DNA of 64,000 nt from positions 69,501 to 133,500 of the forward strand of contig RZWH01000004.1 in NCBI GenBank assembly GCA_004005435.1. Direction: 5' to 3'. Each line of letters begins with the position of its first letter. Positions within the stretch are counted from its first letter, which is position 1. The position numbers were made by a program, and so were the translations under genes. Positions 17,961 to 26,727 of the stretch are shown here, piece by piece. The stretch comes from Rhodobacteraceae bacterium CCMM004 (GTDB taxonomy: Bacteria > Pseudomonadota > Alphaproteobacteria > Rhodobacterales > Rhodobacteraceae). The notes under the pieces were generated by a model. The model was not told where the DNA came from, did not search any database, and worked only from the letters and a program-made list of their open reading frames with translations.

Positions 17961-18796
17961 CGGATCGCCTCCAGCACTTCGCGCAGGCGCGCGCCGCTGT
18001 CGGCCAGGTCCTCGGACGCGGCGATGGCGACCTCGGGCATCCCGCCCACCTCGAAGGTGTCGAGGATCAGCGCATCGGTGGAGTTGTAGAACTGCACCCG
18101 CCAGACGTTTCGCTGGCCGGTGGCGGTGACGCGGCAGTTGCCGTAGCCGCGGCTGAGGATGTCGACCGATCCGCGGCCGAGGGCGGCGTCGAGGCAGGCC
18201 AGATCCTCTTCGGTATGGGGCAGGAGGGTGAGGTTCACCACATGCGGCGTGCCGCCCTGCCAGGTCGCGCTCTTGTCCATCAGCTCGGCGATCAGGGCCG
18301 GGGCGTTGACCACGCCAGGCCCCTTGGGCGCCAGGCCGCCCATGGCCGGCACCGTGGGGACGAAGGCGCGGGCGCGGGAGGCTTCGGGCACCGGCGCCAC
18401 TTCGATCATGTCGACCCCGGCGCCGGCCACCTGCCAGACCCCGGCAAAGACCGATTCCTGCACCCTGAGCGCGGGGACGCCGCGGCACTTCATCGACACC
18501 TCGCCGTCGCCCATGGTTTCGGCCACCAGGGCGCGGTTGGCCGCGTCGAGCCCGGTCAGGTCCACCTGCCGCGTCGTCCCGGCGTCGGTGGCGACGACGT
18601 CGCAGGCCGCCGCGATCTCGGCCAGGATCGCCAGGGCGGGGGCCAGTCGGTCGTCGACCTCGACCTCGGGCAGCGACGGCGCATAGGTCCGCATCCCCGA
18701 GGGCAACGGCAGGTATTGCAGCTCGGGCCCCTCGGAGGGGTCGGGCTGCGATCCGGGGCCGAAGCCCATCGGCGGGAGATGGAAGTTCTGGACCAT
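17957..18796 (-). CDS. hupH: Hydrogenase expression/formation protein HupH (HyaF family)
   Basis: A 279-residue HupH/HyaF protein; the family assists small-subunit maturation in uptake hydrogenases. Matching segments include FHLPPMGFGPGSQP at the N terminus, LLPHTEEDL in the centre and the C-terminal GRGSVDILSRGYGNCRV and VQFYNSTDALILDTFEVG. The start is ATG 18796, downstream of an AAGGAGCGACC ribosome-binding site. It is followed directly by hupJ (4-base overlap). Confidence 0.93.
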   Translation of the reverse strand: MVQNFHLPPMGFGPGSQPDPSEGPELQYLPLPSGMRTYAPSLPEVEVDDRLAPALAILAEIAAACDVVATDAGTTRQVDLTGLDAANRALVAETMGDGEVSMKCRGVPALRVQESVFAGVWQVAGAGVDMIEVAPVPEASRARAFVPTVPAMGGLAPKGPGVVNAPALIAELMDKSATWQGGTPHVVNLTLLPHTEEDLACLDAALGRGSVDILSRGYGNCRVTATGQRNVWRVQFYNSTDALILDTFEVGGMPEVAIAASEDLADSGARLREVLEAIR

Positions 18797-18807
18797 CGGT
18801 CGCTCCT

Positions 18808-19185
18808 TCAGGCGGCGGCTGGGGTGTCGAGGATGTGCGCGGTGCGGGCGACGTAATCGCTCCAGTCCCGCACCTTGGGGATCCCGCCGAGGAGCCTGCC
18901 CTCGCGGAAGAAAATCAGGCTGGGCGTCTTCAGCACCCCTGCGGCCTCGCGCACCTGGGCCTCGATGGCGTCGGCCACGACAGCCACGTCGAACCGGCCC
19001 TGAAACGCCTGCGCGAGTTCCGGCAGGATCACGGCCGCGTCGGTGGATTCGAGGTTGCGGACGGGGTCTCCAGGGACGAACAGGCAGTGCGCGCCAGGCG
19101 CCTGGGTAAAGGTCGCGACGTCCTCGGGCGTTTCCAGGCGCGGCCAGCCCAGTTCGTCGGTCAGGCGGTCGATCAGATAGGCCAT
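18808..19185 (-). CDS. hupG: Hydrogenase expression protein HupG (HyaE, thioredoxin-like)
   Basis: A 125-residue thioredoxin-fold protein of the HupG/HyaE family, lacking the CxxC redox motif as usual for this family. The segment TPSLIFFREGRLLGGIPKVRDW is typical. HyaE/HupG binds the twin-arginine signal of the small-subunit precursor and delays export until it is mature. Start ATG overlaps the hupF stop by one base (TGATG). Confidence 0.92.
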   Translation of the reverse strand: MAYLIDRLTDELGWPRLETPEDVATFTQAPGAHCLFVPGDPVRNLESTDAAVILPELAQAFQGRFDVAVVADAIEAQVREAAGVLKTPSLIFFREGRLLGGIPKVRDWSDYVARTAHILDTPAAA

Positions 19186-19496
19186 CAGGGCGTCTCCTCT
19201 GGGGCGGGCCGCAGATGCGGCGGCAGTTCGGGGGTGCGGTGTTCGAGATCGGCAAAGGCATCGCCCAGCTCGCCGCCCGCCATCAGGCGGCGCAGACCGT
19301 CCAGAGCCGAGCGGATCCGGCCCGCCTCGCCCGCGTCGAGGATGCCGCGGGCGGCGCCGAGAAAGGTCAGGACCCAGTCGCCGGGCCGCACCGGGTCGAT
19401 CAGCGAGATGTCGATCAGGTGCTCGTCCTCGCCGTCGACGCAGAGCGCGGCGACCCCGTCGACCGCGGTGACCTGCATGGGAACGCCCAGGCACAT
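19185..19496 (-). CDS. hupF: HypC/HupF-family chaperone HupF
   Basis: A 103-residue paralogue of HypC starting MCLGVPMQV with the essential Cys2, then VRPGDWVLTFLGAARG. HupF is thought to escort HupL, particularly in the presence of oxygen. It begins 4 bases after the hupD stop and overlaps hupG by one base. Its C-terminal extension (LEHRTPELPPHLR) is longer than in HypC, a HupF trait. Confidence 0.94.
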   Translation of the reverse strand: MCLGVPMQVTAVDGVAALCVDGEDEHLIDISLIDPVRPGDWVLTFLGAARGILDAGEAGRIRSALDGLRRLMAGGELGDAFADLEHRTPELPPHLRPAPEETP

Positions 19497-19500
19497 GGGC

Positions 19501-20148
19501 TCAGCCCTCGGCCGGAAAGAAGCGGTCGTCGCCGGTGCGGCAGGCGGCCTCGGCCGACGGGCGCCCGGCCTCGTAGGCGTGCCGCGCGATGGAGGGGTCG
19601 GCCAGGAGGTCGGTCTCCGTCCGCCCCGGCACCGCGGCGATGCCATGGCCGTGCAGATAGTCCAGCGCGACAGCGATAGCGGGGTCGATCTGCGCCGCCG
19701 TGGCGGGGCGCAGGCCGCCGCCGTAATCCTCCAGCTCGACCGGCTGGACGCCGACCAACAGCATCCGCTCGGGGCAGTAGCCCATGAGCTGGGCCGTGGC
19801 GATCACGTCCTGGAAACCGGTCTGGTGCAGGCTCATCTTCTTGGCGCCCATGAAGGCCGGCACCTCGCCGTCCTCCACCACCTTGAGCGTTCCGGGGGCC
19901 AGGCCGTAGTCCACCGCGTCGAAGACGACGAGGACGTCGGCGGCCTCCATAAACGGCAGCAGGTAGAGACCTTGAGTGCCCCCGTCGAGCAGCGTCACCC
20001 CCTCGGGAAACGCCCAGCGCGCGGCCATCGTCTCGACACAGCGGACGCCGAAGCCCTCGTCGGCCCACAGCACGTTGCCGATACCCATGATCAAAACGCT
20101 GGTCACGTCGTTGTCCCCCCTGGTCTGTCCCTCACCGGCAGCGAACAT
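19501..20148 (-). CDS. hupD: Hydrogenase maturation endopeptidase HupD
   Basis: Removes the C-terminal peptide of HupL after metal insertion. Motifs MGIGNVLWADEGFGVR, VVFDAVDYG and MSLHQTG supply the Glu, Asp and His that contact nickel in HybD-type proteases. The frame opens at ATG 20148 with GGAGG 6 bases before, giving 215 residues. Most relatives begin where GTG 20106 would start (VTSVLIMGIGN), preceded by AGGGGGG, so the true protein may be 201 residues. It is separated from hupC by a 251-base AT-rich gap with a terminator, so hupD may have its own promoter. Confidence 0.93.
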   Translation of the reverse strand: MFAAGEGQTRGDNDVTSVLIMGIGNVLWADEGFGVRCVETMAARWAFPEGVTLLDGGTQGLYLLPFMEAADVLVVFDAVDYGLAPGTLKVVEDGEVPAFMGAKKMSLHQTGFQDVIATAQLMGYCPERMLLVGVQPVELEDYGGGLRPATAAQIDPAIAVALDYLHGHGIAAVPGRTETDLLADPSIARHAYEAGRPSAEAACRTGDDRFFPAEG

Positions 20149-20399
20149 GCCGGCCCTCCGTAAGGGGTGACAATAAAGCTGACGGACAGATTGGTTCCAG
20201 AAATTCGGTATGCCGTGGGATTCTATGACATCCTCTTATTATTATGTGTTTTTCTAAAAGAGCGGCGCCTTACGCAGCTTGGTGTATTGAACGATTATTT
20301 ACCACTTATCATAACTTATGGAAGATGACATTGCATCGGACATGGAAAGGGCGCCCGGAAGGCGCCCTATCGACTTTCGCGATTCTGGCTGCGCGGCTC
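20149..20399 (-). promoter_or_regulatory. AT-rich spacer between hupC and hupD, possible promoter for the hupD-hypE genes
   Basis: 251 bases without a gene. Positions about 20170-20345 are far richer in A/T than anything else in the hup locus, including TTATTATTATG and ATTTACCACTTATCATAAC. This would suit a promoter reading the minus strand into hupD, or the remnant of a lost gene (rhizobia have hupE here). No consensus promoter is assigned. Confidence 0.4.
20342..20368 (-). terminator. Hairpin terminator after hupC
   Basis: AGGGCGCC (20348-20355) pairs perfectly with GGCGCCCT (20361-20368) around a 5-base loop; on the minus strand TTTCC follows. It lies 31 bases past the hupC stop and would separate hupSLC from the maturation genes. 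Confidence 0.7.
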
Positions 20400-21152
20400 T
20401 CAGTCCGGGCGGTCGTCCTTGAACGTCCGCGTGCCCGAGATCATCGTCGAGACCATCGACTGGCGGCTCATGATGTCCTCGCGGATCGCCGCGTAGATGT
20501 GGATCATCATGAAGATGACGATGAACCACATCCCCAGATGGTGGATCGAGTGCAGCACCTGGCTGTTGCCGATCCAGGCCAGGAACGGCGCGGCGATGGT
20601 GTGCAGAACCGTGCCCGCCCCCGCGCCCTCGGCATAGAGCGCAAAACCGGTGACGATCATGAACGTCATCCCTACGGTCATGAAGAAGAACATGGCGATC
20701 TGCGCCAGCGGGTTGTGGCCCACGTATTTCTTGGGCGTCCGTTCGAGGAAGGCGTACCACTTTACCTCGTGCCAGACCTCGGCCCACCACGACCGCTTCC
20801 ACACCGGCAGCATGAACATCTGCTTGGAATGGTGATTGCCGACGAAGGCCCAGTAGATGCGGCCGAAGAAGCCCACCGTCATGATCATCGCCGCCGCGAA
20901 GTGGGCGAATCGGATGTAGCCGAAGACGAACTGGTGCGTGGCCTCGGCGATGATCATGGTCGGCGGCGGCGATCCGATGAGATAGCCGGTGACGCAGAGG
21001 ACGATGATCGCCGCGGCGTTGATCCAGTGCCAGAGCCGCACCGGCACCTCGTAGACATAAACGCTGGTGCGGCGGGCGACGGTGGCGCGGTCGGCCTCGG
21101 TGGCGTCTCCGGCCAGTGCGCGGGCGGGCGGGGCAGTGGCACCTCGTGTCAT
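20400..21152 (-). CDS. hupC: Ni/Fe-hydrogenase b-type cytochrome subunit HupC
   Basis: Anchors HupSL to the membrane and passes electrons to quinone. The 250-residue protein has four hydrophobic helices with conserved His in PVRLWHWINA, FGYIRFAHFAA and HSIHHLGMWFIV as haem b ligands, and the WHEVKWYAFL loop typical of HyaC/HupC. The start is ATG 21152, five bases after GGAGG; an in-frame GTG five codons upstream is less likely. It follows hupL by 11 bases and a terminator lies just beyond it. Confidence 0.96.
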   Translation of the reverse strand: MTRGATAPPARALAGDATEADRATVARRTSVYVYEVPVRLWHWINAAAIIVLCVTGYLIGSPPPTMIIAEATHQFVFGYIRFAHFAAAMIMTVGFFGRIYWAFVGNHHSKQMFMLPVWKRSWWAEVWHEVKWYAFLERTPKKYVGHNPLAQIAMFFFMTVGMTFMIVTGFALYAEGAGAGTVLHTIAAPFLAWIGNSQVLHSIHHLGMWFIVIFMMIHIYAAIREDIMSRQSMVSTMISGTRTFKDDRPD

Positions 21153-21163
21153 CGCATCCTCCC

Positions 21164-22957
21164 TCACCGCACCTTGACCCGGGTGAGTTCATCCCCGTCC
21201 GGCGACATCACGTGGGTCGAGCAGGCGAGGCATGGATCAAAGCTGTGCAGGGTGCGCAGGATCTCCACCGGCTCGTCGGGACGCTCCATCGGCGTGTTCA
21301 AGAGCGACGCCTCGAAAGCGCCGATGTTGCCCTTGCTGTCGCGCGGTGTGCCGTTCCAGGTCGTCGGCACGATGCACTGATAGTTCTCGATGCGTCCGTC
21401 CTTGATCTTGATCCAGTGACCCAGAGCGCCACGCGGCGCCTCGGCGATGCCGACGCCCTTGGCCTCCTTGGGCCAGGTCGACGGATCCCATTTCTCGATA
21501 TTGGCCGTGCTTTCGTCGCCGTTCTTGATGTTGGTGACCAGCTTGTCGAAGAAATGCTTCTGCATCCGGCCGGCCCACTCGCTCTCCAGCGCGCGCGCCG
21601 CGGTGCGGCCCAGGGTCGAGAACAGTGCCTCGGTCGGCAGGTCCATGGTGCGCAACAGACCGTCGACCTGATTGACCACGTCCTCGTGCCCGCTGGCATA
21701 GGCAACCGTGTAACGGGCCAGCGGACCGACCTCCATGGCGTGCCCCCGCCAGCGCGGCGCCTTGATCCAGGAGTACTTGGCGTTCTCGTCGATCTCCTTG
21801 ATGTTAGTCGGCGTGCCCTTGAGGTTCGGCCCCAGCTCGAAATGCGGGGTCGTCTCGCCGTCCCAGGGGTGCAGGCCGCGCCCCTTCTCGCCGTACTCGT
21901 ACCAGGAGTGGTCGACGAACTCCTGAATCTGCTCGGGGTCGCGCACGTCGACGTCGTGCACCGTGCTCAGGTCGCCGTTGATCACCGCGCCGCGCACCAT
22001 GTTCATGTTGGCCGCGTCGAAGTTGTTCCCCGTCTCGGGGACGTCGCCATAGGCCAGCGCGAACCTCGATGCCAGGCCGCCGCCATAGAGCCAGCTCTTG
22101 TAGAAGCCGGCGATGGCGATGACGTCCGGGATGTAGACGTTGTTGTTGAACTCGATGCACTTGTCGATGATGGAACTGACCATGTTCAGGCGTTCCATGT
22201 TGATCGCCCCGACCGCGCCGTCGCCGTGGACGTTGATCGGACAAGGCACGCCGCCCACCAGCCAGTTGGGGTGCGGGTTCTTGCCGCCAAAGATCGTGTG
22301 GATCTTCACGATCTCCTTTTGCAGGTCCAGCGCCTCCAGGTAGTGGGTCGTCGCCATGAGGTCGGCCTCGGGCGGCAGCTTGTAGGCCGGATTGTCCCAA
22401 TAGCCGTTCTTGAACAGGCCCAACTGGCCCGACTCCACGAACTTCTTCAGCCGGTTCTGGACGTCCCGGAAATACCCCGGCGACGACAGCGGATGCGACG
22501 GCGACACCGTCTGCTGCAACTCGCTCGTCGCCTTGGGATCGGCCCTGAGCGCGTTGATCGGGTTCACCCAGTCCAGCGCGTGCAGGTGGTAGAAGTGCAC
22601 GATGTGGTCGTGGATCTGGAGGTTCAGCTCCATGATGTTGCGGATCGAGTTGGCGTTTTCGGGGATCTGGATGCCCAACGCGTCCTCCACCGCCCGCACC
22701 GAGGCCAGCGCATGGACGCCGGTGCAGACGCCGCAGATGCGCTCGGTAAAGGCCCAGGCGTCGCGCGGATCGCGGCCTTTGAGGATGACCTCCAGCCCGC
22801 GCCACATGGTGCCGGTCGACACCGCGTTGCGGATCACGCCGTTCTCGTCGACGTTGACCTCGCAGCGCATGTGGCCCTCGATGCGCGTCACCGGATCGAC
22901 GACGATGCGGCGGCCGGCGGTGTCGAGATCGAAACCGTTGGGGGTTTGCACGACCAT
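21164..22957 (-). CDS. hupL: Uptake [NiFe]-hydrogenase large subunit HupL
   Basis: Carries the Ni-Fe active site that oxidises H2. The 597-residue precursor has [14 protein letters not shown] near residue 75 and DPCLACSTH at the C terminus, the four nickel-ligating cysteines. A 15-residue tail beginning VMSPDG follows the His and is the peptide removed by HupD. The [12 protein letters not shown] form and high similarity to the HyaB-type mark it as a group 1 membrane-bound uptake enzyme. It starts 3 bases after hupS. Export occurs with HupS through the Tat system. Confidence 0.98.
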   Translation of the reverse strand: MVVQTPNGFDLDTAGRRIVVDPVTRIEGHMRCEVNVDENGVIRNAVSTGTMWRGLEVILKGRDPRDAWAFTERICGVCTGVHALASVRAVEDALGIQIPENANSIRNIMELNLQIHDHIVHFYHLHALDWVNPINALRADPKATSELQQTVSPSHPLSSPGYFRDVQNRLKKFVESGQLGLFKNGYWDNPAYKLPPEADLMATTHYLEALDLQKEIVKIHTIFGGKNPHPNWLVGGVPCPINVHGDGAVGAINMERLNMVSSIIDKCIEFNNNVYIPDVIAIAGFYKSWLYGGGLASRFALAYGDVPETGNNFDAANMNMVRGAVINGDLSTVHDVDVRDPEQIQEFVDHSWYEYGEKGRGLHPWDGETTPHFELGPNLKGTPTNIKEIDENAKYSWIKAPRWRGHAMEVGPLARYTVAYASGHEDVVNQVDGLLRTMDLPTEALFSTLGRTAARALESEWAGRMQKHFFDKLVTNIKNGDESTANIEKWDPSTWPKEAKGVGIAEAPRGALGHWIKIKDGRIENYQCIVPTTWNGTPRDSKGNIGAFEASLLNTPMERPDEPVEILRTLHSFDPCLACSTHVMSPDGDELTRVKVR

Positions 22958-22960
22958 GGC

Positions 22961-24061
22961 TCAGGCCTCCTCGTTCTGAACGGTGGGTTTGGACTGGGAC
23001 TTGACCTGCGCCGATTTCAGCGCCGAGACCGCGGCATGCAGCGCGATGCCGCCGCCCACGACCCCCGCCGCGGCAAAGCCGACCTTGTCGGCGTTGGCCT
23101 CGACCCCGAACTGGGTGAGGTCCGTGACCCGGTCGTAAAAGCTGCCGTGGTCCCAGAACCCGTCCTCGGAACAGCCGATGCAGCCATGGCCCGACTGGAT
23201 CGGGAAACTCACGCCTTCGTTCCAGCGCACGGTGGAGCAGGCGTTGTAGGTGGTCGGCCCCTTGCACCCCATCTTGTAGAGGCAATAGCCCTTGCGCGCG
23301 TTGTCGTCGTCCCAACTCTCGACGAACTGCCCGGCATCGAAATGCGGGCGGCGGTAGCACTTGTCGTGGATGCGCTGGGAATAGAACATCTTGGGCCGGC
23401 CCTGGCGGTCGAGCTCGGGCATCCGGTCGAAGGTCAGCATGTAGGTGATGACGCCGGTCATCACCTCGGCGATGGGCGGGCAGCCCGGCACCTTGATGAT
23501 CGGCTTGTCGGTGATGACCTTGTGCACCGGCGTCGCCTGGGTCGGGTTCGGCTTGGCCGCCTGGACGCAGCCGTAGGAGGCGCAGGCCCCCCAGCTGATG
23601 ATCGCCTTGGCGTCCTTGGCGGCGTATCTCAGCTTCTCCACGAAGGGTTTGCCGCCGGTGATGCAGAACATCCCGTCCTCGGCGAGCGGCGGGTTGCCCT
23701 CGACCGCCAGGATATACTCGCCCTTGTAGCGCTCGATCGTGTCGGCCATCGCCGCCTCGGCCGCGTGGCCCGCGGCCGCCATCAGCGTGTCGTCGTAGTC
23801 GAGGCTGATCATCGACAGCACGACGTCCTTCGCCAGCGGGTGCGCCGAGCGGATGAAGCTCTCCGAACAGCAGGTGCACTCCAGACCGTGGACCCAAATC
23901 ACCGGCGTCCGCGGCTTGGTCTCCATCGCGTGGGCGATCTTGGGCACGAAGGACGGCCCGAGGCCCAGCGCCGCAGCCGTCAGCGAGCAGTATTTCATAA
24001 AGCTGCGGCGGGTGATCCCCTGCCGCCGCATCACGTCGTAGAAGGTTTCGATCTGATCCAC
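22961..24061 (-). CDS. hupS: Uptake [NiFe]-hydrogenase small subunit HupS
   Basis: FeS electron-transfer subunit, exported via Tat: ITRRSFMK (Arg18-Arg19) then a hydrophobic stretch and a cleavage region near AHA. The proximal-cluster region reads ECTCCSES and WGACASYGC, so it has both extra cysteines that make the six-Cys [4Fe-3S] cluster of O2-tolerant enzymes. Distal and medial cluster motifs ([22 protein letters not shown]) are present, and a C-terminal membrane helix around residues 325-350. The start is GTG 24061 ([14 protein letters not shown]), matching where relatives start, with GGAGGAGGG upstream; a longer frame to 24127 exists but is unlikely. 366 residues. Confidence 0.96.
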   Translation of the reverse strand: MDQIETFYDVMRRQGITRRSFMKYCSLTAAALGLGPSFVPKIAHAMETKPRTPVIWVHGLECTCCSESFIRSAHPLAKDVVLSMISLDYDDTLMAAAGHAAEAAMADTIERYKGEYILAVEGNPPLAEDGMFCITGGKPFVEKLRYAAKDAKAIISWGACASYGCVQAAKPNPTQATPVHKVITDKPIIKVPGCPPIAEVMTGVITYMLTFDRMPELDRQGRPKMFYSQRIHDKCYRRPHFDAGQFVESWDDDNARKGYCLYKMGCKGPTTYNACSTVRWNEGVSFPIQSGHGCIGCSEDGFWDHGSFYDRVTDLTQFGVEANADKVGFAAAGVVGGGIALHAAVSALKSAQVKSQSKPTVQNEEA

Positions 24062-24198
24062 GGGGCGCGGCCCTCCTCCATGTCGCGCAACGCCCGCGAA
24101 TCGGCCATTGCATCCCTCGGCATACAATCTGCCGCAGACCCGCCGCCCCGCGCACGTCTCTCCGCCGTCCCGGTGCCCGCCCCGTCTTCCACCCTGAG

Positions 24199-24218
24199 AT
24201 CAACGCCTTACGCCACAA
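24199..24218. promoter_or_regulatory. IHF-type core overlapping a near-match to the HupR site
   Basis: ATCAACGCCTTA (24199-24210) fits the IHF core ATCAA-N4-TTR. TTACGCCACAA (24208-24218) is TTA-N5-CAA, one base from the TTG-N5-CAA site of R. capsulatus HupR. Both lie about 140-160 bases before the hupS start. Assignment is by pattern only. Confidence 0.4.
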
Positions 24219-24297
24219 TCGACCACCGACGCGCCATCCCCGATCGGTGAGTCCCCGACCACCCGGCCGCGGAACTGGAAACCTCCTGTCCCCTCCT

Positions 24298-24361
24298 CAT
24301 CTTGGCCGAAATACCCTCGGGGGGGCCTGCCGCAGGCAGGCGGGGGGCGGACAGCCCCCCT
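24298..24361. repeat. REP-like palindromic intergenic repeat, copy 1
   Basis: Layout: TTGGCCGAAATACCCTCGG, then a G-run, CCTGCCGCAGGCAGG and a C/G-rich block ending in a C-run. It shares plan and ends with copy 2 at 26641-26697. It lies directly after the hypF stop codon. Confidence 0.65.
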
Positions 24362-24368
24362 CAGACGG

Positions 24369-26600
24369 TCACAGCAGCCGCGCCGCCGCCACCGCCGCCT
24401 GCCCCAATGCCAGCCCGCCATCGTTCGCGGGCACCCGGCGCTGCACCAGCACCCGCCGTCCCTCCAGCCGCCGCAGGCACAGGTCGAGCAGCAGGGCGTT
24501 CTGAAAGCATCCGCCCGTCAGCGCCACCGGCCCCTCCCCTGCCACCGCCACCGCCGCATCGCAGACCGCCGCCGCCACGCCCGCATGGAACCGCGCCGCC
24601 ATCTCCGCCACCGGCCGCCCCGCCGCCCGGTCATCGGCCCAGGCGCGGAACAGCGGTGCGGGATCCAGGATGCACCGCTCCGCCGCCATGGGGTAGGGCG
24701 CGGCGAGCGCCTCCGGCGCGTTGCCCGCCAGCGCCTCCAGCCGCATGGCTGCCTCGCCCTCATAGCTCTGGCGCATCGTGCAGATCCCCAACGCCGCCGC
24801 GAAGGCGTCGAACAGGCGCCCCGTCGAAGACGACGGCGGCGCGTTCACCCCCGCCGCCGCCGCCTGCCGCGCCACGCCCAGCGGCGCCTCTGGCAACAGC
24901 GCGTCGGCCAGGTCCCCCAACCCGGCCGCGTCGAGCCGGACCAGCAGGTTGCGCCAGGGCTCGGCCTGCGCCCGGTCCCCGCCGATCAGAGGGGCCGGCG
25001 CCAACCACGCCGCCCGCTCGTAGCCGCGGTAGTCGCCGACCAACACCTCGCCGCCCCACACCGTCCCGTCCGGCCCCAGCCCCAGACCGTCCAGCACGAT
25101 CCCCGTCACCGGCCCGGCGTCGAGCGGCCAGCCGTTCTCGGCCAGGCACGACGCCAGATGCGCATGGTGGTGCTGCACCTCCACCAGCGGCACGCCCAGC
25201 GTCGCGGCCCGCGCCACCCCGTGCCGCGTCGCGCGAAAGTCGGGGTGCAGGTCCACCGCCACCGCCCCGGGGCGGTGGTCGAACAGAGCGGCATAGTCGC
25301 CGTCGGCGGCCAGGAACGCCTCCCAGGTCAGCGCCTCGTCCAGCTCGCCCAGGTGGTGGCCGAGAAGCGCCTGCCCCCCCTTGGTCAGGCAGATCGCCGC
25401 CTTCATCTGGCCGCCATAGGCCACCACGTCCGGCGCGTCGGCGAACCCCTCGTGCAGGGGCAGCGTCCCCGGCACCCGCCCCCGCGCCCGGCGCAGCACC
25501 ATGCCCGGCCGCTCGACGCTGTCGTCTAGGCGCCGGGCGATGGGGCGGTCGTGCATGACGAAGGCGTCGGCGACATGGCCCAGCATCTGGCGTGCCTCGG
25601 CGTTGTCCACCGCCTGCGGCGCGCCCGAGATATTGCCCGAGGTCATCACCAGCGGCCGGTCCACCGCGTCGCAGATCAGGTGGTGCAGCGGCGTATAGGG
25701 CAGCATCCAGCCCAGGGTCCCCTGCCCCGGCGCCACACCGTCCGGTAGGCCCGCGCCGTCCCATGGCACCAGCACCACCGGCGCCGCCGGGTCGGTCAGC
25801 AGGGCCACCGCCTCTGGGTCCGGCCGGGCGTAGCGGTGCAAGACGTCGAGCGGCGCCATCAGGGCAAAGGGCTTGCCCGGCCGCCGCTTGCGCGCCCGCA
25901 GCCGCGCCACCGCCGCGGCGTCGGTGGCGTCGCAGGCCAGGTGGAACCCGCCCAGCCCCTTCACCGCCACGATCTCTCCCGCCGCCAGCCGCGCCGCCGC
26001 CCCCGCCACCGCATCGCCCGGCAGCACGGTGCCGTCCGGCGACTCCAGCCACACCCTCGGCCCGCAGTCGGGGCAGGCGATGGGCTGGGCGTGGAAGCGG
26101 CGGTCGGCGGGGTCCTCGTACTCGGCCCGGCAGGCAGGGCACATTGCGAACGCCGCCATCGAGGTCCGGGCCCGATCGTAGGGCAACCCCTCCAGAATGG
26201 TGAACCGCGGCCCGCAATGGGTGCAATTGGCAAAGGCATAGCCGTGCCGCCGCTCGGCCGGGTCGCGGATCTCGGCCGCGCAGGCGGCACAGGTCGCCGC
26301 GTCCGGCGTCACCCGGGTCTCGGCCCCCGCGGGTCCGCTGGCGGCGATGGTGAAATCCGCAGGTGCGCGCCCCTCCAGCGGCGCCCCCTCCACCGCGTCG
26401 ACCCGCGCCAGCGGCGGCGCCCGGCGGGCGATGTCGGCCTCGAAGACGGCGACCGCCGGCCCCCAGGCCTCGATCAGCACGCCCTCGGCATCGTTCAGAA
26501 CCTGCCCCGTCACCCCGTGTTCGCGCGCCAGGGTCCAGACGAAAGGCCGGAACCCCACCCCCTGCACCTGCCCGCGCACCCGGATCCGCCGCCCCGTCAT
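24369..26600 (-). CDS. hypF: Carbamoyltransferase HypF
   Basis: Uses carbamoyl phosphate and ATP to load HypE with the precursor of the active-site CN ligands. The 743-residue protein has, in order, an acylphosphatase domain (RVRGQVQGVGFRPFVW), two zinc fingers each with two CxxC pairs (CAAC, CTHC, CPAC, CPDC), a YrdC-like domain (AVKGLGGFHLACD) and a Kae1-like C-terminal domain (VQHHHAHLASCLAE, GGCFQNALL). The start is ATG 26600. It lies between two REP-like repeats that separate it from hupV and hupS. Confidence 0.97.
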   Translation of the reverse strand: MTGRRIRVRGQVQGVGFRPFVWTLAREHGVTGQVLNDAEGVLIEAWGPAVAVFEADIARRAPPLARVDAVEGAPLEGRAPADFTIAASGPAGAETRVTPDAATCAACAAEIRDPAERRHGYAFANCTHCGPRFTILEGLPYDRARTSMAAFAMCPACRAEYEDPADRRFHAQPIACPDCGPRVWLESPDGTVLPGDAVAGAAARLAAGEIVAVKGLGGFHLACDATDAAAVARLRARKRRPGKPFALMAPLDVLHRYARPDPEAVALLTDPAAPVVLVPWDGAGLPDGVAPGQGTLGWMLPYTPLHHLICDAVDRPLVMTSGNISGAPQAVDNAEARQMLGHVADAFVMHDRPIARRLDDSVERPGMVLRRARGRVPGTLPLHEGFADAPDVVAYGGQMKAAICLTKGGQALLGHHLGELDEALTWEAFLAADGDYAALFDHRPGAVAVDLHPDFRATRHGVARAATLGVPLVEVQHHHAHLASCLAENGWPLDAGPVTGIVLDGLGLGPDGTVWGGEVLVGDYRGYERAAWLAPAPLIGGDRAQAEPWRNLLVRLDAAGLGDLADALLPEAPLGVARQAAAAGVNAPPSSSTGRLFDAFAAALGICTMRQSYEGEAAMRLEALAGNAPEALAAPYPMAAERCILDPAPLFRAWADDRAAGRPVAEMAARFHAGVAAAVCDAAVAVAGEGPVALTGGCFQNALLLDLCLRRLEGRRVLVQRRVPANDGGLALGQAAVAAARLL

Positions 26601-26640
26601 CGCGCCCCCCGCCCGCCGCAGATGCGCGCCCCGCCAAGAC

Positions 26641-26697
26641 TTTCCTTTCCAAATATCCCGGGGGGGCGAGGCGCAGCCGAGCGGGGGCTGGCCCCCT
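26641..26697. repeat. REP-like palindromic intergenic repeat, copy 2
   Basis: TTTCCAAATATCCCGGGG followed by a G-run, a GAGGCGCAGCCGAG palindromic core and GGGGGCTGGCCCCC. Same organisation as copy 1 and of a type frequent between Rhodobacteraceae genes. It lies between the hupV stop and the hypF start. Confidence 0.65.
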
Positions 26698-26727
26698 TCG
26701 ACCCTGCGGACAGGCGCCGCGGTGCGG

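Larger units (their letters stand above)
24062..24368 (-). promoter_or_regulatory. hupS upstream region
   Basis: 307 bases between the hypF stop and hupS start. The part nearest hypF holds a REP-like repeat (24298-24361). The middle holds an IHF-type core and a HupR-like site (24199-24218). In R. capsulatus the hupSLC promoter is controlled by HupR and IHF from comparable distances; no -35/-10 pair is convincing by eye. Confidence 0.6.

Noticed and set aside
21116-24250. A 1044-codon open frame on the plus strand opposite hupSLC
   Set aside because: It is the antisense shadow of hupS and hupL in high-GC DNA; the product is rich in His, Arg, Gly and Val with no domain, and the minus-strand genes have clear motifs.
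24302-25558. A proline-rich 418-codon plus-strand frame resembling a surface protein
   Set aside because: Pure reading-frame artefact opposite hypF; no ribosome-binding site or signal peptide.
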